From: a bacterium
GTDB taxonomy: Bacteria; Omnitrophota; Gorgyraeia; Zapsychrales; Fredricksoniimonadaceae
Length of the DNA stretch: 37,007 nt
NCBI GenBank assembly: GCA_021783915.1
Contig: JAJXTI010000003.1
Span: 9,712-46,718, forward strand
Reading direction: 5' to 3'
Below are positions 15,240-24,759 of the stretch, in pieces (position 1 is the stretch's first letter; each line of letters starts with the position of its first letter). The notes under the pieces were generated by a model. That model did not search any database, was not told the DNA's origin, and was given only the letters and a program-made list of their open reading frames with translations. Made by a program: the position numbers and the translations under genes.

Positions 15240-17810
15240 ATGCCTTATACAACCAACGATATCAAATCTATTGAAGCCAAGTGGCAAGAGTACTGGGATA
15301 GACACCAGACCTTCAGGGTGGAAGCTGACAGTACAAAAAAGAAATATTATGTGCTGGAGATGTTTCCTTACCCATCGGGAAAGATTCACATGGGTCATGT
15401 GCGCAACTACACCATCGGTGACGTGATTGCCCGTTACAAAATAATGCAAGGCTTTAATGTTTTACACCCGATCGGCTACGATGCTTTTGGCCAACCGGCG
15501 GAAAATGCCGCTATCAAACATAAAACCGACCCAGGGGAATGGACCTATCGCTGCATCGACCAGATGCATGAAGAATTAAAACGCATGGGCTTTTCCTATG
15601 ATTGGGATCGCGAGATTTCTACTTGCGACAGTGAATATTACAAATGGAACCAGTGGGTTTTTTTGAAGATGTTTGAGCGCGGTCTGGCATATAAGAAAAC
15701 TTCCTCGGTCAATTGGTGTCCTAGTTGCCAGACGACTTTGGCCAATGAAGAAGTCATCGATGGTACTTGTTGGCGTTGTAAATCCCTAGTGGTACAGAAA
15801 GATTTGGAACAGTGGTATTTGAAAATCACGCATTATGCCGAAAGCCTTTTGAAAGATTTAAAGCAGCTTCAAGACTGGCCGTCTCGCGTACGGATCATGC
15901 AACAGAACTGGATAGGCAAAAGTTTCGGTATGGAAATTTATTTTAAGGTCAAAGATAGTCAAGAGGTGATTACTGTTTTTACCACACGTCCCGATACTAT
16001 TTTCGGCGCCACTTATGTAGTACTGGCCCCCGAGCATCCATTGGTAAAGAAATGGGTTTCAGGTATTAAAGAAGAAAAAGATGTTTTGGCTTTCATTGAG
16101 AAAACGGCCAATAAAAGTAAGAGCCTTCGCATGTCCGGCGACCAGCGCAAAGAAGGAGTTTTTATAGGCCGCCATGCGATCAACCCCGTCAATGGTGAGA
16201 CAATCCCTATTTTTATAGGTGACTATGTTTTAATGGAATACGGGACAGGGGCCATTATGGCGGTGCCTACCAACGACCAGCGCGATTTCGAATTTGCCCG
16301 TCAATATCATCTGCCCATGCGTATTGTCATCCAAGACCCTAAAAATCTTAAAATCAACATTGAACAAATGGCTGAAGCTTACGAAGGCACAGGGGTCTTG
16401 GTGAATTCCAAACAGTTCGATGGTATCAATAACGAAGAAGCTAAAGAAAAGATTGCCCAGTGGATGCAAAAAGAGCATATGGGTAAAATCAGTGTGCATT
16501 GGCGTTTGCGTGATTGGCTAATTTCCCGTCAACGTTATTGGGGAACGCCGATACCTGTTATTTATTGTGAATCCTGCGGTGCAGTTCCGGTTCCGTATGA
16601 CCAATTACCTGTCCATCTACCTAAAAATGTGGAAATTACCGGCCAGGGTGGAAGCCCGTTAAATCGTATCGAAACATTTGTAGAAACAATCTGTCCTAAG
16701 TGTTTTAAACCTGCCCGTCGGGAGACTGATACCATGGCAACTTTCTTTGATTCATCATGGTATTTCTTACGGTTTTGTTCGGCACATAATAATAAAGAAA
16801 TTTTTAAAAAACAAGAGGCCAAATACTGGATGGAAGTGGACCAGTATATCGGCGGCATTGAACATGCGATTTTGCATTTATTGTATTCGCGTTTTTTTAC
16901 CAAATTCTTCAAAGATTTAGGTCTGGTTGATTTTAACGAACCGTTTAAGCGTCTTTTGACCCAAGGCATGGTTCTTAAGGACGGGGAAGTGATGTCTAAA
17001 TCCCGCGGCAATACTGTGGATCCTGATGAGGTCTTAAGTAAATACGGGGCCGATACCTTGCGTTTGTTTATTTTGTTTGCCGCACCTCCAGAAGACCAGC
17101 TAGAATGGAACAGCGATGGATTAGAAGGTGCGTGGAAATTCTTAAATCGTATTTATCAAATGGTAGATAAGCCTATAGGAACTGATGTCGTTCAAAGCGA
17201 ACGTACTATTGAAAATATACGAAATGAGCTATCAAATTACATTTTGAATATCTCTGAGATGGATGATAATGATAAAGGACTCGAACGTGCAAGAAATTTA
17301 GCGATAAAACAAATTACCCAATCCTTTGAAGAAGGCTATAAGTTTAATACGGCCATTAGCCAGATCATGATTTTAGCTAATGCCATTGATAAATATACTT
17401 TTCATATGAGAGTTGCTATGGAAGGGGGGAGCCCTTCAGAAAGATTCCTAGTTTTTCGTAGAAAATTATTCTTACAAACTCGATCTATAGAAACTTTGAT
17501 TTTATTACTTGCCCCTTTCACCCCACATTTATGCGAAGAGCTTTGGCAGATGATAGGAAAGAAAGACTCCACCGTCTGCAAGGTTGCCTGGCCCAAATTT
17601 GATGCAGCGGCCCTTAAACAGACCGAAGTGATTTATGCCGTTCAGATTAACGGTAAGATCCGTGGCCAATTCACTGCCCCTGTCACAGCTAGTCAAGAAC
17701 AACTGTGTGAACTTTGCATGACAGACACTAACGTTACCCGTTATTTGCAAGGGGCTACAATAAAAAAATTCATTGTCGTTCCCAATAAATTGGTTAGTAT
17801 AGTTGTTTAA
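15240..17810 (+). CDS. leuS: Leucyl-tRNA synthetase
   Basis: Class I aminoacyl-tRNA synthetase charging tRNA-Leu. 856 aa, normal for bacterial LeuRS. The HIGH signature is HMGH at 50-53 within PYPSGKIHMGHVRNYTIGD; the KMSKS loop is VMSKS at 584-588. A first Cys cluster WCPSCQTTLANEE...TCWRCKS and a second CESCGAVPV...CPKC are the usual zinc-binding inserts. The CP1 editing domain is present (FTTRPDTIFGATYVVLAPEH, YGTGAIMAVP). The C-terminal anticodon-binding and KIRGQ-type end (QINGKIRGQF) are intact. It has its own promoter and is preceded by a terminator. Confidence 0.98.
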   Translation: MPYTTNDIKSIEAKWQEYWDRHQTFRVEADSTKKKYYVLEMFPYPSGKIHMGHVRNYTIGDVIARYKIMQGFNVLHPIGYDAFGQPAENAAIKHKTDPGEWTYRCIDQMHEELKRMGFSYDWDREISTCDSEYYKWNQWVFLKMFERGLAYKKTSSVNWCPSCQTTLANEEVIDGTCWRCKSLVVQKDLEQWYLKITHYAESLLKDLKQLQDWPSRVRIMQQNWIGKSFGMEIYFKVKDSQEVITVFTTRPDTIFGATYVVLAPEHPLVKKWVSGIKEEKDVLAFIEKTANKSKSLRMSGDQRKEGVFIGRHAINPVNGETIPIFIGDYVLMEYGTGAIMAVPTNDQRDFEFARQYHLPMRIVIQDPKNLKINIEQMAEAYEGTGVLVNSKQFDGINNEEAKEKIAQWMQKEHMGKISVHWRLRDWLISRQRYWGTPIPVIYCESCGAVPVPYDQLPVHLPKNVEITGQGGSPLNRIETFVETICPKCFKPARRETDTMATFFDSSWYFLRFCSAHNNKEIFKKQEAKYWMEVDQYIGGIEHAILHLLYSRFFTKFFKDLGLVDFNEPFKRLLTQGMVLKDGEVMSKSRGNTVDPDEVLSKYGADTLRLFILFAAPPEDQLEWNSDGLEGAWKFLNRIYQMVDKPIGTDVVQSERTIENIRNELSNYILNISEMDDNDKGLERARNLAIKQITQSFEEGYKFNTAISQIMILANAIDKYTFHMRVAMEGGSPSERFLVFRRKLFLQTRSIETLILLLAPFTPHLCEELWQMIGKKDSTVCKVAWPKFDAAALKQTEVIYAVQINGKIRGQFTAPVTASQEQLCELCMTDTNVTRYLQGATIKKFIVVPNKLVSIVV

Positions 17811-17838
17811 GGAAGCCCCGCTTTAGCGGGATTCATTT

Positions 17839-19125
17839 ATGCGATTCTATGCAGACCTTCACATCCATTCTAAATACTCCCGTGCAACGGCTAAAAATCT
17901 TGATTTAGAAAACCTTTATCTTTGGGCTCAATATAAAGGAATACAGGTTGTTGGTACCGGTGATTTTGTTCATCCCGTTTGGATGAAAGAACTCGAGGAG
18001 AAATTAGAGCCTGCCGAAGAAGGTCTATTTAAACTCAAAGATAAATATGCCAAGCCTATTGACGCTCAAGTGCCGAAGGCCTGTTACGGTAGCGTACGTT
18101 TTATGCTCACGGTCGAGATTTCCAATATTTATAAACGCCTGGACAAAGTCCGTAAGGTCCATAATTTGATTTGGTCCCCGTCGTTTGCAGCGGCCAAGAA
18201 GGTGCAGGCCAAACTGGGTGGCATCGGCAATATTAAAAGCGATGGGCGACCGATTTTGGGATTGGATTCTAGGGATCTTTTGGAAATCACCCTTGAGGCC
18301 GATAAAAAAAATATTTTTGTGCCTGCCCACATATGGACGCCATGGTTCTCGGCTTTGGGATCTATGGGAGGGTTTGACCGCATGGAAGATTGTTTTGCAG
18401 ATTTAACGGACCATATTTTTGCCGTCGAAACTGGCCTATCATCGGATCCTTTAATGAACTGGCGTTTAAAGCAATTGGATCCTTTTATTCTGGTTTCGAA
18501 TTCCGATGCACATTCGCCTTCAAAATTAGGCCGCGAAGCCAATATTTTTGATACCGATCTTTCCTATCCGGCTATTTATAGGGCATTATCTGATAGCAGA
18601 GATAACGGCTTGTTGGGCACCGTGGAATTCTTCCCAGAAGAAGGTAAATATCATTATGACGGCCATAGGCTTTGTCATGTACGCTGGCATCCCCAACAGA
18701 CCATAGAAAATAATGGTTTGTGTTCGGTGTGCGGTAAGCCTGTGACCGTAGGGGTCATGGCCCGTGTAGCAGAATTGGCTGACCGGAAAGAAGGGGAAAA
18801 AAGTAAACGGCATCGTCCTTATTGGAACACAGTGCCATTGCCTGAGGTGATTGGTGAAGCCAAGGGCGTAGGCCCTGCCAGCAAAGCCGTTCAGGAAGCT
18901 TACATGAACATGCTGGCCAAAATAGGCAGTGAATTTTATATCCTTCTGGATGCCCCCATAGATAAAATTCGCCGAAACGCCGGAGAGATGATTGCCGAAG
19001 GAATAAGCCGTATGCGCAAGGGCAAGGTCAAAATTGCCGCCGGTTATGATGGGGAATACGGCACCGTTGAGATTTTTAAAGAGGGTGAACGGGACAAAAT
19101 CGAGAAGCAGTTAGCCTTATTTTAG
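17839..19125 (+). CDS. PHP-domain protein (TIGR00375-like), putative metal-dependent phosphoesterase
   Basis: 428 aa. The N-terminus has the PHP metal motif DLHIHSKYSRA (H8, H10), then VGTGDFVHP, and later SNSDAHSPSKLGREAN, which contributes further metal ligands. A Cys/His segment follows (CHVRWHPQQT...GLCSVCGKPVTVG), probably a zinc ribbon. The C-terminus, VGPASKAVQEAY...FYILLDAP...IAEGISRMRKGKV, is characteristic of a family often encoded with, or fused to, UvrD-type helicases, and here the helicase starts 2 nt after its stop. A DNA-repair or nuclease role is inferred. A small hairpin (17817-17830) lies between a distant AAGGAAG and the ATG. Confidence 0.85.
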   Translation: MRFYADLHIHSKYSRATAKNLDLENLYLWAQYKGIQVVGTGDFVHPVWMKELEEKLEPAEEGLFKLKDKYAKPIDAQVPKACYGSVRFMLTVEISNIYKRLDKVRKVHNLIWSPSFAAAKKVQAKLGGIGNIKSDGRPILGLDSRDLLEITLEADKKNIFVPAHIWTPWFSALGSMGGFDRMEDCFADLTDHIFAVETGLSSDPLMNWRLKQLDPFILVSNSDAHSPSKLGREANIFDTDLSYPAIYRALSDSRDNGLLGTVEFFPEEGKYHYDGHRLCHVRWHPQQTIENNGLCSVCGKPVTVGVMARVAELADRKEGEKSKRHRPYWNTVPLPEVIGEAKGVGPASKAVQEAYMNMLAKIGSEFYILLDAPIDKIRRNAGEMIAEGISRMRKGKVKIAAGYDGEYGTVEIFKEGERDKIEKQLALF

Positions 19126-19127
19126 TT

Positions 19128-20693
19128 ATGAATAAACCCGCTGATCTTAATGAAGCACAGTGGCAGGCGGTCTCCCACGAAGGTTCTCATTTAATCATCG
19201 TCGCCGGCCCTGGAACCGGTAAAACGCATACTTTAATCCACCGCATCATCCGTACTCTTAAAACCTTAGAGCAGGATCAAAGAATTTTAGCCATTACTTT
19301 TACCAATAAAGCTGCGCACCAAATGCGTGAGCGTCTGGAAGCTAAAGTGCCGCAATTGTGGCGTCGTGTGACCGTGGGAACATTTCACTGGTTTGCCCTA
19401 AGCCTTTTACGTGAATTTAGCGAATATACACCTTTACCTAAAGATTTCCAAATCGCCCTACCCGAAGACATCCAAGGTTTTATGGGGGAGATTTTCTCAG
19501 AAAAAAGTCCTGTCCAACATAAGCAAGTCCTGGAGGAAATATCTTTGATCAAATCTACCAGACTTGTCGTTGATGCGGATGACAATTATCAAAAGTATCA
19601 TCGTTTTCTACGCGCTAAAGGGCTTATTGATTTTGATGACATCTTACGGGAGGCTTTTATTCTTCTAGAAAATGAAGATATCTCTTTCAAAGTGCGTCAA
19701 CGGTATCGTTATTTATTTGTGGATGAGTATCAGGATATCAATTTGGTTCAAAACGCCTTGCTTAAGATTTTGACCCAAGAGGGTGTTTTATTAACGGCCA
19801 TCGGAGATCCCAATCAATCCATTTACGGCTTTCGGGGCAGCCAGGTCAAATTGTTTCATCGTTTTATCGATGATTTCCTTGGGAGTGTCAAACTTTCTTT
19901 AACGGAGAATTACCGTTCAACGGTCAATTTATTATCGGCCAGTTCTCAGGTCATTAGTAAAGATTGTGGGCATGAAGTCCCCCAGGCAACAGCCAAAATT
20001 TATGATCAAGGAAAACTCGTGATTCATGAGGCCGCGACTGACCGGGCCGAGGCTGAGTTTGTGGCCCATCAAATTGAACAGTTGGTTGGCGGTATCAGTA
20101 TGTTTTCGCAGGATTCCCATAGAGTGGAGACTTATCGTAAAGCCCAGCGTAGTTTTGGAGATATCGCTGTTTTGTATCGGCTTAACGCACAAAAAAATGT
20201 CATCATTGAAGCGTTGGAACATTTGGGGATTCCTTATACCGTTTCATCTAAACCAAAGGTAAAAAAGGAAGATTTGAAAGAATTGAGACAAGATGAAAAA
20301 GACGAGATTTTATTACAGCAGTTTGAAGAAACGTTGTCTTATAACATCGAAAAAGTGTCCTTGTCGACCTTGCATGCCGCTAAAGGCTTGGAATTTCATG
20401 TCGTTTTTATCATAGGTTGTGAGGCCAAACTCCTACCACTGGATTTAGCGGACATGAAAGGAGATCCTCAGGAGGAACGCAGATTGTTTTATGTAGGGAT
20501 GACGCGTGCCAAAGAACATTTATATTTGACGCGTGCCGGTCGCAGGCAACTTTTCGGGCAGACTTTTTTTAATCCTCCTTCGATATTTTGGGAGGATATT
20601 GAAGAAGACTTGAAAGCGTACGAAAACTCTAAATTGCACCGAAGATTATCTAAAGGAAAAGAAGCCGAAAAACAGCAATTGAAATTATTTTAA
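19128..20693 (+). CDS. Compact UvrD/Rep-family superfamily 1 DNA helicase
   Basis: 521 aa, well below the 650-730 of UvrD, Rep or PcrA. SF1A motifs are intact: the Q-motif region LNEAQWQAV; Walker A AGPGTGKTHT (G27-T33); motif Ia ILAITFTNKAA; VTVGTFH; Walker B LFVDEYQDIN; motif III AIGDPNQSIYGFRGS; motif IV ENYRST; motif V VSLSTLHAAKGLEFHVVFI; motif VI RRLFYVGMTRAKEHLYLT. Between IAVLYRLNAQ...LGIPYTV and motif V only about 40 residues remain where canonical enzymes carry the ~200-residue 2B subdomain. Adjacent to the PHP protein and probably co-translated with it; the two may act together on DNA. Confidence 0.9.
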   Translation: MNKPADLNEAQWQAVSHEGSHLIIVAGPGTGKTHTLIHRIIRTLKTLEQDQRILAITFTNKAAHQMRERLEAKVPQLWRRVTVGTFHWFALSLLREFSEYTPLPKDFQIALPEDIQGFMGEIFSEKSPVQHKQVLEEISLIKSTRLVVDADDNYQKYHRFLRAKGLIDFDDILREAFILLENEDISFKVRQRYRYLFVDEYQDINLVQNALLKILTQEGVLLTAIGDPNQSIYGFRGSQVKLFHRFIDDFLGSVKLSLTENYRSTVNLLSASSQVISKDCGHEVPQATAKIYDQGKLVIHEAATDRAEAEFVAHQIEQLVGGISMFSQDSHRVETYRKAQRSFGDIAVLYRLNAQKNVIIEALEHLGIPYTVSSKPKVKKEDLKELRQDEKDEILLQQFEETLSYNIEKVSLSTLHAAKGLEFHVVFIIGCEAKLLPLDLADMKGDPQEERRLFYVGMTRAKEHLYLTRAGRRQLFGQTFFNPPSIFWEDIEEDLKAYENSKLHRRLSKGKEAEKQQLKLF

Positions 20694-20707
20694 CCAGTGC
20701 ATGGCTT

Positions 20708-21616
20708 ATGGAACACAATGGATATAATCTGTATAGGGACCGCTTCTCACGCAGCATACGCGGCGTCTTGATCGGCCTTGTCTGCAACGTGGTTCTGGCC
20801 GCTGTCAAGACCATTGTCGGTATCATAGGGCATTCTTATGCCTTGATTGCAGATGGTATCGAATCGATCATGGATATTTTTTCATCAGCGATAGTTTTAG
20901 GCGGCATAAAGATCGGCTCCATCCCTGCAGATGAAAACCATCCTTATGGCCATGGTAGAGCTGAATCTTTGGCCGCGATGATTGTTTCATTGGCCCTTTT
21001 AATGGTCGCAGCGGGGATTGCTGTTGAAAGTGTCCGCGAAATCTTTAACCCCCATCACATGCCTGCAGCGTTTACACTGGTCGTTTTGGTTATTGTTGTT
21101 TTTATTAAGGAAACTTTGTTTCGTTTTCTTTTTTCCGTTGGGAGAGATGTCGACAGCCTTTCAGTCAAGACGGACGCATGGCACCATAGATCCGACGCGT
21201 TGACCTCTATAGCTGCGTTCATAGGTATTTCCATGGCGTTAATAGGCGGTAAAGGTTACGAGTGTGCTGATGATTGGGCAGCCTTGGCTGCCAGTACTAT
21301 CCTCGCTTTTAACGGGAGTATATTGTTAAAAAAGGCCGTTGCTGAAATTATGGACCATGCGCCCAATCCACGAACAGAAGAGGCCGTCCGTGCCATTGCT
21401 TCCCAGGTTTCCGGGGTCGTCACCATTGAAAAATGCAGGGTGCGCAAAAGTGGACTGCAGTTATTTGTCGATATTCATGTGGAAGTCAATGCCAACATGC
21501 AGGTCATTGAAGCCCACGGTATTGCTCATCGTGTCAAAGATGCTTTGATGTTGTCCTCTTTTGGGGTGGCAGATGTTCTGGTTCACATTGAACCGGCTTT
21601 AAGCGATAAACATTGA
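20708..21616 (+). CDS. Cation diffusion facilitator family transporter
   Basis: 302 aa, FieF/ZitB-like divalent metal efflux protein of the inner membrane. Six hydrophobic segments. The TM2 metal site reads ALIADGIESIMDIFSS; the loop HPYGHGRAESLAAM is diagnostic; TM5 has DAWHHRSDALTS. The cytoplasmic C-terminal domain (RAIASQVSGVVTIEKCRVRKSG...FVDIHVEVNANM...VADVLVHIEP) is complete. The metal (Zn, Fe, Mn or Co) cannot be told from sequence alone. There is no clear ribosome site, and the gene follows the helicase by 14 nt. Confidence 0.93.
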   Translation: MEHNGYNLYRDRFSRSIRGVLIGLVCNVVLAAVKTIVGIIGHSYALIADGIESIMDIFSSAIVLGGIKIGSIPADENHPYGHGRAESLAAMIVSLALLMVAAGIAVESVREIFNPHHMPAAFTLVVLVIVVFIKETLFRFLFSVGRDVDSLSVKTDAWHHRSDALTSIAAFIGISMALIGGKGYECADDWAALAASTILAFNGSILLKKAVAEIMDHAPNPRTEEAVRAIASQVSGVVTIEKCRVRKSGLQLFVDIHVEVNANMQVIEAHGIAHRVKDALMLSSFGVADVLVHIEPALSDKH

Positions 21617-21648
21617 ACCCTTGAATTCTTTTGATAAAATAGATTTCA

Positions 21649-21678
21649 TTGTTAAGTCATTTCCCATGGCTTTATAAA
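21649..21678 (+). promoter_or_regulatory. Candidate promoter for comEA-comEC
   Basis: TTGTTA (21649-21654), 18-nt spacer, TATAAA (21673-21678). It lies about 30 nt upstream of the GTG at 21708. Confidence 0.45.
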
Positions 21679-21707
21679 TAACAATTCCCCTACGTTTAAT
21701 TCTAAAA

Positions 21708-22043
21708 GTGTTTTGTTGGACACCTCAAGAAAAGTCTGTTGTCAGAGGTCTTTGTATCATTATTTTTGCCGGTACATTGATCAACATTGGGCTTCAAAGA
21801 AATCTTTGTATTTTTGACTGGCTCCATACAGCCCAAAAGAAATCTCTGGCAACAGCTATCAACATTAACCGTGCCAGCATTGATGACCTGCTGAAGGTCC
21901 CGGGTATCGGACCTAAGACGGCTGAATATATTATGGCCTATCGTCACACACAAGGGGCCTTTATCAGCCTGGACCCTTTGCTTAAAGCCAAAGGCATGTC
22001 ACCTCAACGTTATGAACGTATTATCAAATATCTTAAAATTTAA
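21708..22043 (+). CDS. comEA: ComEA-like helix-hairpin-helix DNA-binding protein
   Basis: 111 aa from a GTG start. One N-terminal transmembrane segment (GLCIIIFAGTLINIGL) anchors a C-terminal double helix-hairpin-helix: INRASIDDLLKVPGIGPKTA and then LDPLLKAKGMSPQRYERI. In transformable bacteria ComEA binds incoming double-stranded DNA outside the membrane and hands it to ComEC, encoded immediately downstream with a 32-nt overlap. The order comEA-comEC supports the call. The GTG start is uncertain; no strong ribosome site is visible. Confidence 0.85.
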   Translation: MFCWTPQEKSVVRGLCIIIFAGTLINIGLQRNLCIFDWLHTAQKKSLATAININRASIDDLLKVPGIGPKTAEYIMAYRHTQGAFISLDPLLKAKGMSPQRYERIIKYLKI

Positions 22044-23568
22044 TCAATATACCCACCGTCCTTGTTTTTATTTAGGCCTTGCTATGGGCCTAGGTATTTT
22101 CTTGGGAAGATATGGACCATGGAGTTGGCCTGTTTGGAGTATCTTAAGCGGTGTTTTTATTATTTTGAGTTTACCGAGGACCAGGGTATCTGTTTTTTTG
22201 TTGTGCTTAAGTCTTGTTTGCTTAGGGGCTTTTTCTTACCAGAATGTTTATCTTTTACCCTCTGATCATATCGGTTTTCTTTCTTACAAAGACCAAAAGA
22301 AAACCAAAGCTATTGAAGGAACCATAGATTCCGATGTGCAGATAAAGCCGACGACATTCGGGACAAAACAAATGTTTGAACTTCAAATCATTCGAGTCAA
22401 TTTGAATGACAATTGGCATAAAGCCACAGGCAGGATATTGGTCAATTGTTATCAGCTTCAAAAGTTGGGCTATGGGGATCATGTGGTTCTGGAGGGGACT
22501 TTATACAAGGCCTTTAGCAGTCCTTTAAGTCGTTTTTCCTATCAACAGTACCTGGAAGACCACGGGTTATTCTTTATTTTTAGTGTGGGGAAGAGAAAGA
22601 CCATCAAAGTGCTTTCCTCCAATAACGGCCATAGCTGGCTTAGCTTTTCTTTTAAAATAAGACACAAATTTAAAACTATTTTAGCGCAGTATTTGGAACC
22701 TCAAGAAACAAGCATGATCCAAGCCATGGTTTTAGGGGACCGTTCTTTTTTAACAAAAGACATTTATGCGCTTTTTAGCAAGACCGGAACATCCCATATC
22801 CTGGCCATCAGCGGGATGAACATGACCCTGATAGCTTCTATTGTCCTATTTATTCTGAAAGTATTACGATTGCCTCGCAAGGGACAATTTGTTCTGGCCA
22901 GCTTGTTTTTATTTGCCTATGCGATTCTTAGCGGTTGGACAGCATCGGTGGTACGGTCAGTACTTATGGCCATTGTTATTTTAAGCAGCTTTTGTTTGGA
23001 ATACGAAGTGGACACAGCCAATTCTTTGGGATTCGCTGCTCTTATTTTGTTTTTATTAAATCCTTTGAACCTTTTCGATATAGGATTTCAATTATCTTTT
23101 ATTTGTGTGGCTATTATCATATATCTCAACGTTCTTTTGGGGCCCTTGCTCAATCAATTTATTAAGGCAAGAATCCTAAAGTATTTGGTACAGGCCTTGA
23201 GTGTATCCTTGGTAGCCTGGGTAGGCATCAGTGGCATAATAGTATACGAATATGACATCATCTCACCGGTTGCCATTATCGCCAATATTCCTATTGTTCC
23301 GTTAGCGGATTTAGTGATAGCCTTAAGTTTGGGACTAGTAGCTGTGGGGCTTTTTTGTCCATGGCTGGCAGTTGCCTTTGCCTGCACGCTTAAGGCAGTG
23401 TTTAATTTTACTTTGCTTTTAACTTCCTGGTTTGCTCAAATTCCATACGGATATTTTTATGTTCACCACTTAAACGGATGGTACATCTTTTTTTATTATT
23501 TAATTTTATTAGGTGGCATGGCCATTTTAAAAAAATGGTTAATTAAGCCAGGAGACTTTACAAGATAG
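22012..23568 (+). CDS. comEC: ComEC/Rec2-type DNA uptake channel lacking the C-terminal hydrolase domain
   Basis: 518 aa. An N-terminal membrane segment and OB-like DUF4131 region (AIEGTIDSDVQIKP...YGDHVVLEGTLYKAF) are followed by the Competence domain: QAMVLGDRSFLTKDIYALFSKTGTSHILAISGMNM, then many transmembrane helices with GWTASVVRSVLMA and LNPLNLFDIGFQLSF. The gene stops after the membrane domain; full-length ComEC (700-800 aa) continues with a metallo-beta-lactamase-like domain proposed to degrade the non-transported strand. Such short forms occur elsewhere. The start could be internal (an ATG lies at 22084), because 22012 overlaps comEA. Confidence 0.88.
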   Translation: MNVLSNILKFNQYTHRPCFYLGLAMGLGIFLGRYGPWSWPVWSILSGVFIILSLPRTRVSVFLLCLSLVCLGAFSYQNVYLLPSDHIGFLSYKDQKKTKAIEGTIDSDVQIKPTTFGTKQMFELQIIRVNLNDNWHKATGRILVNCYQLQKLGYGDHVVLEGTLYKAFSSPLSRFSYQQYLEDHGLFFIFSVGKRKTIKVLSSNNGHSWLSFSFKIRHKFKTILAQYLEPQETSMIQAMVLGDRSFLTKDIYALFSKTGTSHILAISGMNMTLIASIVLFILKVLRLPRKGQFVLASLFLFAYAILSGWTASVVRSVLMAIVILSSFCLEYEVDTANSLGFAALILFLLNPLNLFDIGFQLSFICVAIIIYLNVLLGPLLNQFIKARILKYLVQALSVSLVAWVGISGIIVYEYDIISPVAIIANIPIVPLADLVIALSLGLVAVGLFCPWLAVAFACTLKAVFNFTLLLTSWFAQIPYGYFYVHHLNGWYIFFYYLILLGGMAILKKWLIKPGDFTR

Positions 23569-23613
23569 AATTTTCTTGTTAAAGTTATACGTTTTTATAA
23601 GCACTCCTCTATT

Positions 23614-24759
23614 ATGAATCCAAAAGAAAAAGTCCATATCCGTATAGTCCCTTTTGAAGAAACATCCGTCCAGCGTAAATTTACAATCATCTTTTTGATC
23701 ATCTCGATTATTCCGATGGTACTACTTTATTATGTTTACCTAAAGAATACAGGGATTGGATACGTCAATATTCCCACCACGGGCTTTACAATTGCCATGA
23801 ATTTTATGGTTATCGGGGTCCTGGTCGGGTATTTCTTCATACGTTCTTTGTTAGTGAAAATCAATGATATTTCTAATAAAAACCGTAAAGCGATCGAACC
23901 ATTTTTAAGCCCGGAAGTCATCAATGAGCTTGGGCATGGAGAAAATGAAATAGTTGTTTTAGGACGTTCTTTCTCTGCTGTTATAAAACAGTTAGAAAAA
24001 GATATTAATGAATTACGAGAAAAGAATGAAAAACTCAAATCCTTAGACCAACTCAAGGATGATTTTGTTAGCAATGTTTCTCATGAATTACGTACCCCCT
24101 TAACTATTATCCAAGAGAGCATTTCCCAGGTTTCAGAGGGGATGTATGGTTCTCCTAATGAACAACAACTTAAATATTTAAATATGTCCCTGAAAAATGT
24201 CGAGCGGTTAAGGGAATTAATTGATAATTTATTGGATCTTTCCAAGATGGAAAAAGGGCGATTGGAGATTGTTAAGAAAAATGTAGACCTTGTAGAGATA
24301 GTCAAAGAAGTCATATCTGATTTTATGCCAAAAATTCAAAAAAAAGGTTTGGAAATAAGGTGTAATTGTCCAGCAAAAAAAGTAGAAGTGTTTGCGGACA
24401 AGGCAAAGATTATTCAGGTTTTATTTAATTTGCTCAGCAACGCGTGTAAATTTACCGATAAAGGCCACATTGAAATATCTGTAAAACAAACTGATAGGCT
24501 TGTAGAGTGTGGAGTTGCCGATACTGGCCTAGGCATTACCCCAGAAAATTTGCCTAATCTTTTTTCGAAATTTTATCAAGTTCGTCAACAGATCAGCCCT
24601 AAAGAAAAAGGGACGGGATTGGGCTTGGTTATTTGTAAAAATATTGTTGAATTGCACAACGGGAAGATTTTTGTGGAAAGCATAAAATCCAAGGGCACAA
24701 AATTCACATTTACTCTTCCTAAAGGGGACATAAATGAAGAAAATATTAATAGTCGATGA
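23614..24759 (+). CDS. Membrane sensor histidine kinase
   Basis: 381 aa. Two transmembrane helices (about 23-42 and 57-76) enclose only about 14 extracytoplasmic residues, so a large external sensor domain is absent. A linker with helical charged sequence leads to HisKA, with phospho-acceptor H157 in FVSNVSHELRTPL. The ATPase lobe has N-box NLLSNA (272-277), G1 DTGLGI (303-308) and G2 GTGLGL (333-338). It overlaps the downstream response regulator by 26 nt, so the two form a pair. No Shine-Dalgarno is visible before the ATG. The signal is unknown. The cognate output is a receiver without a DNA-binding domain. Confidence 0.93.
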   Translation: MNPKEKVHIRIVPFEETSVQRKFTIIFLIISIIPMVLLYYVYLKNTGIGYVNIPTTGFTIAMNFMVIGVLVGYFFIRSLLVKINDISNKNRKAIEPFLSPEVINELGHGENEIVVLGRSFSAVIKQLEKDINELREKNEKLKSLDQLKDDFVSNVSHELRTPLTIIQESISQVSEGMYGSPNEQQLKYLNMSLKNVERLRELIDNLLDLSKMEKGRLEIVKKNVDLVEIVKEVISDFMPKIQKKGLEIRCNCPAKKVEVFADKAKIIQVLFNLLSNACKFTDKGHIEISVKQTDRLVECGVADTGLGITPENLPNLFSKFYQVRQQISPKEKGTGLGLVICKNIVELHNGKIFVESIKSKGTKFTFTLPKGDINEENINSR

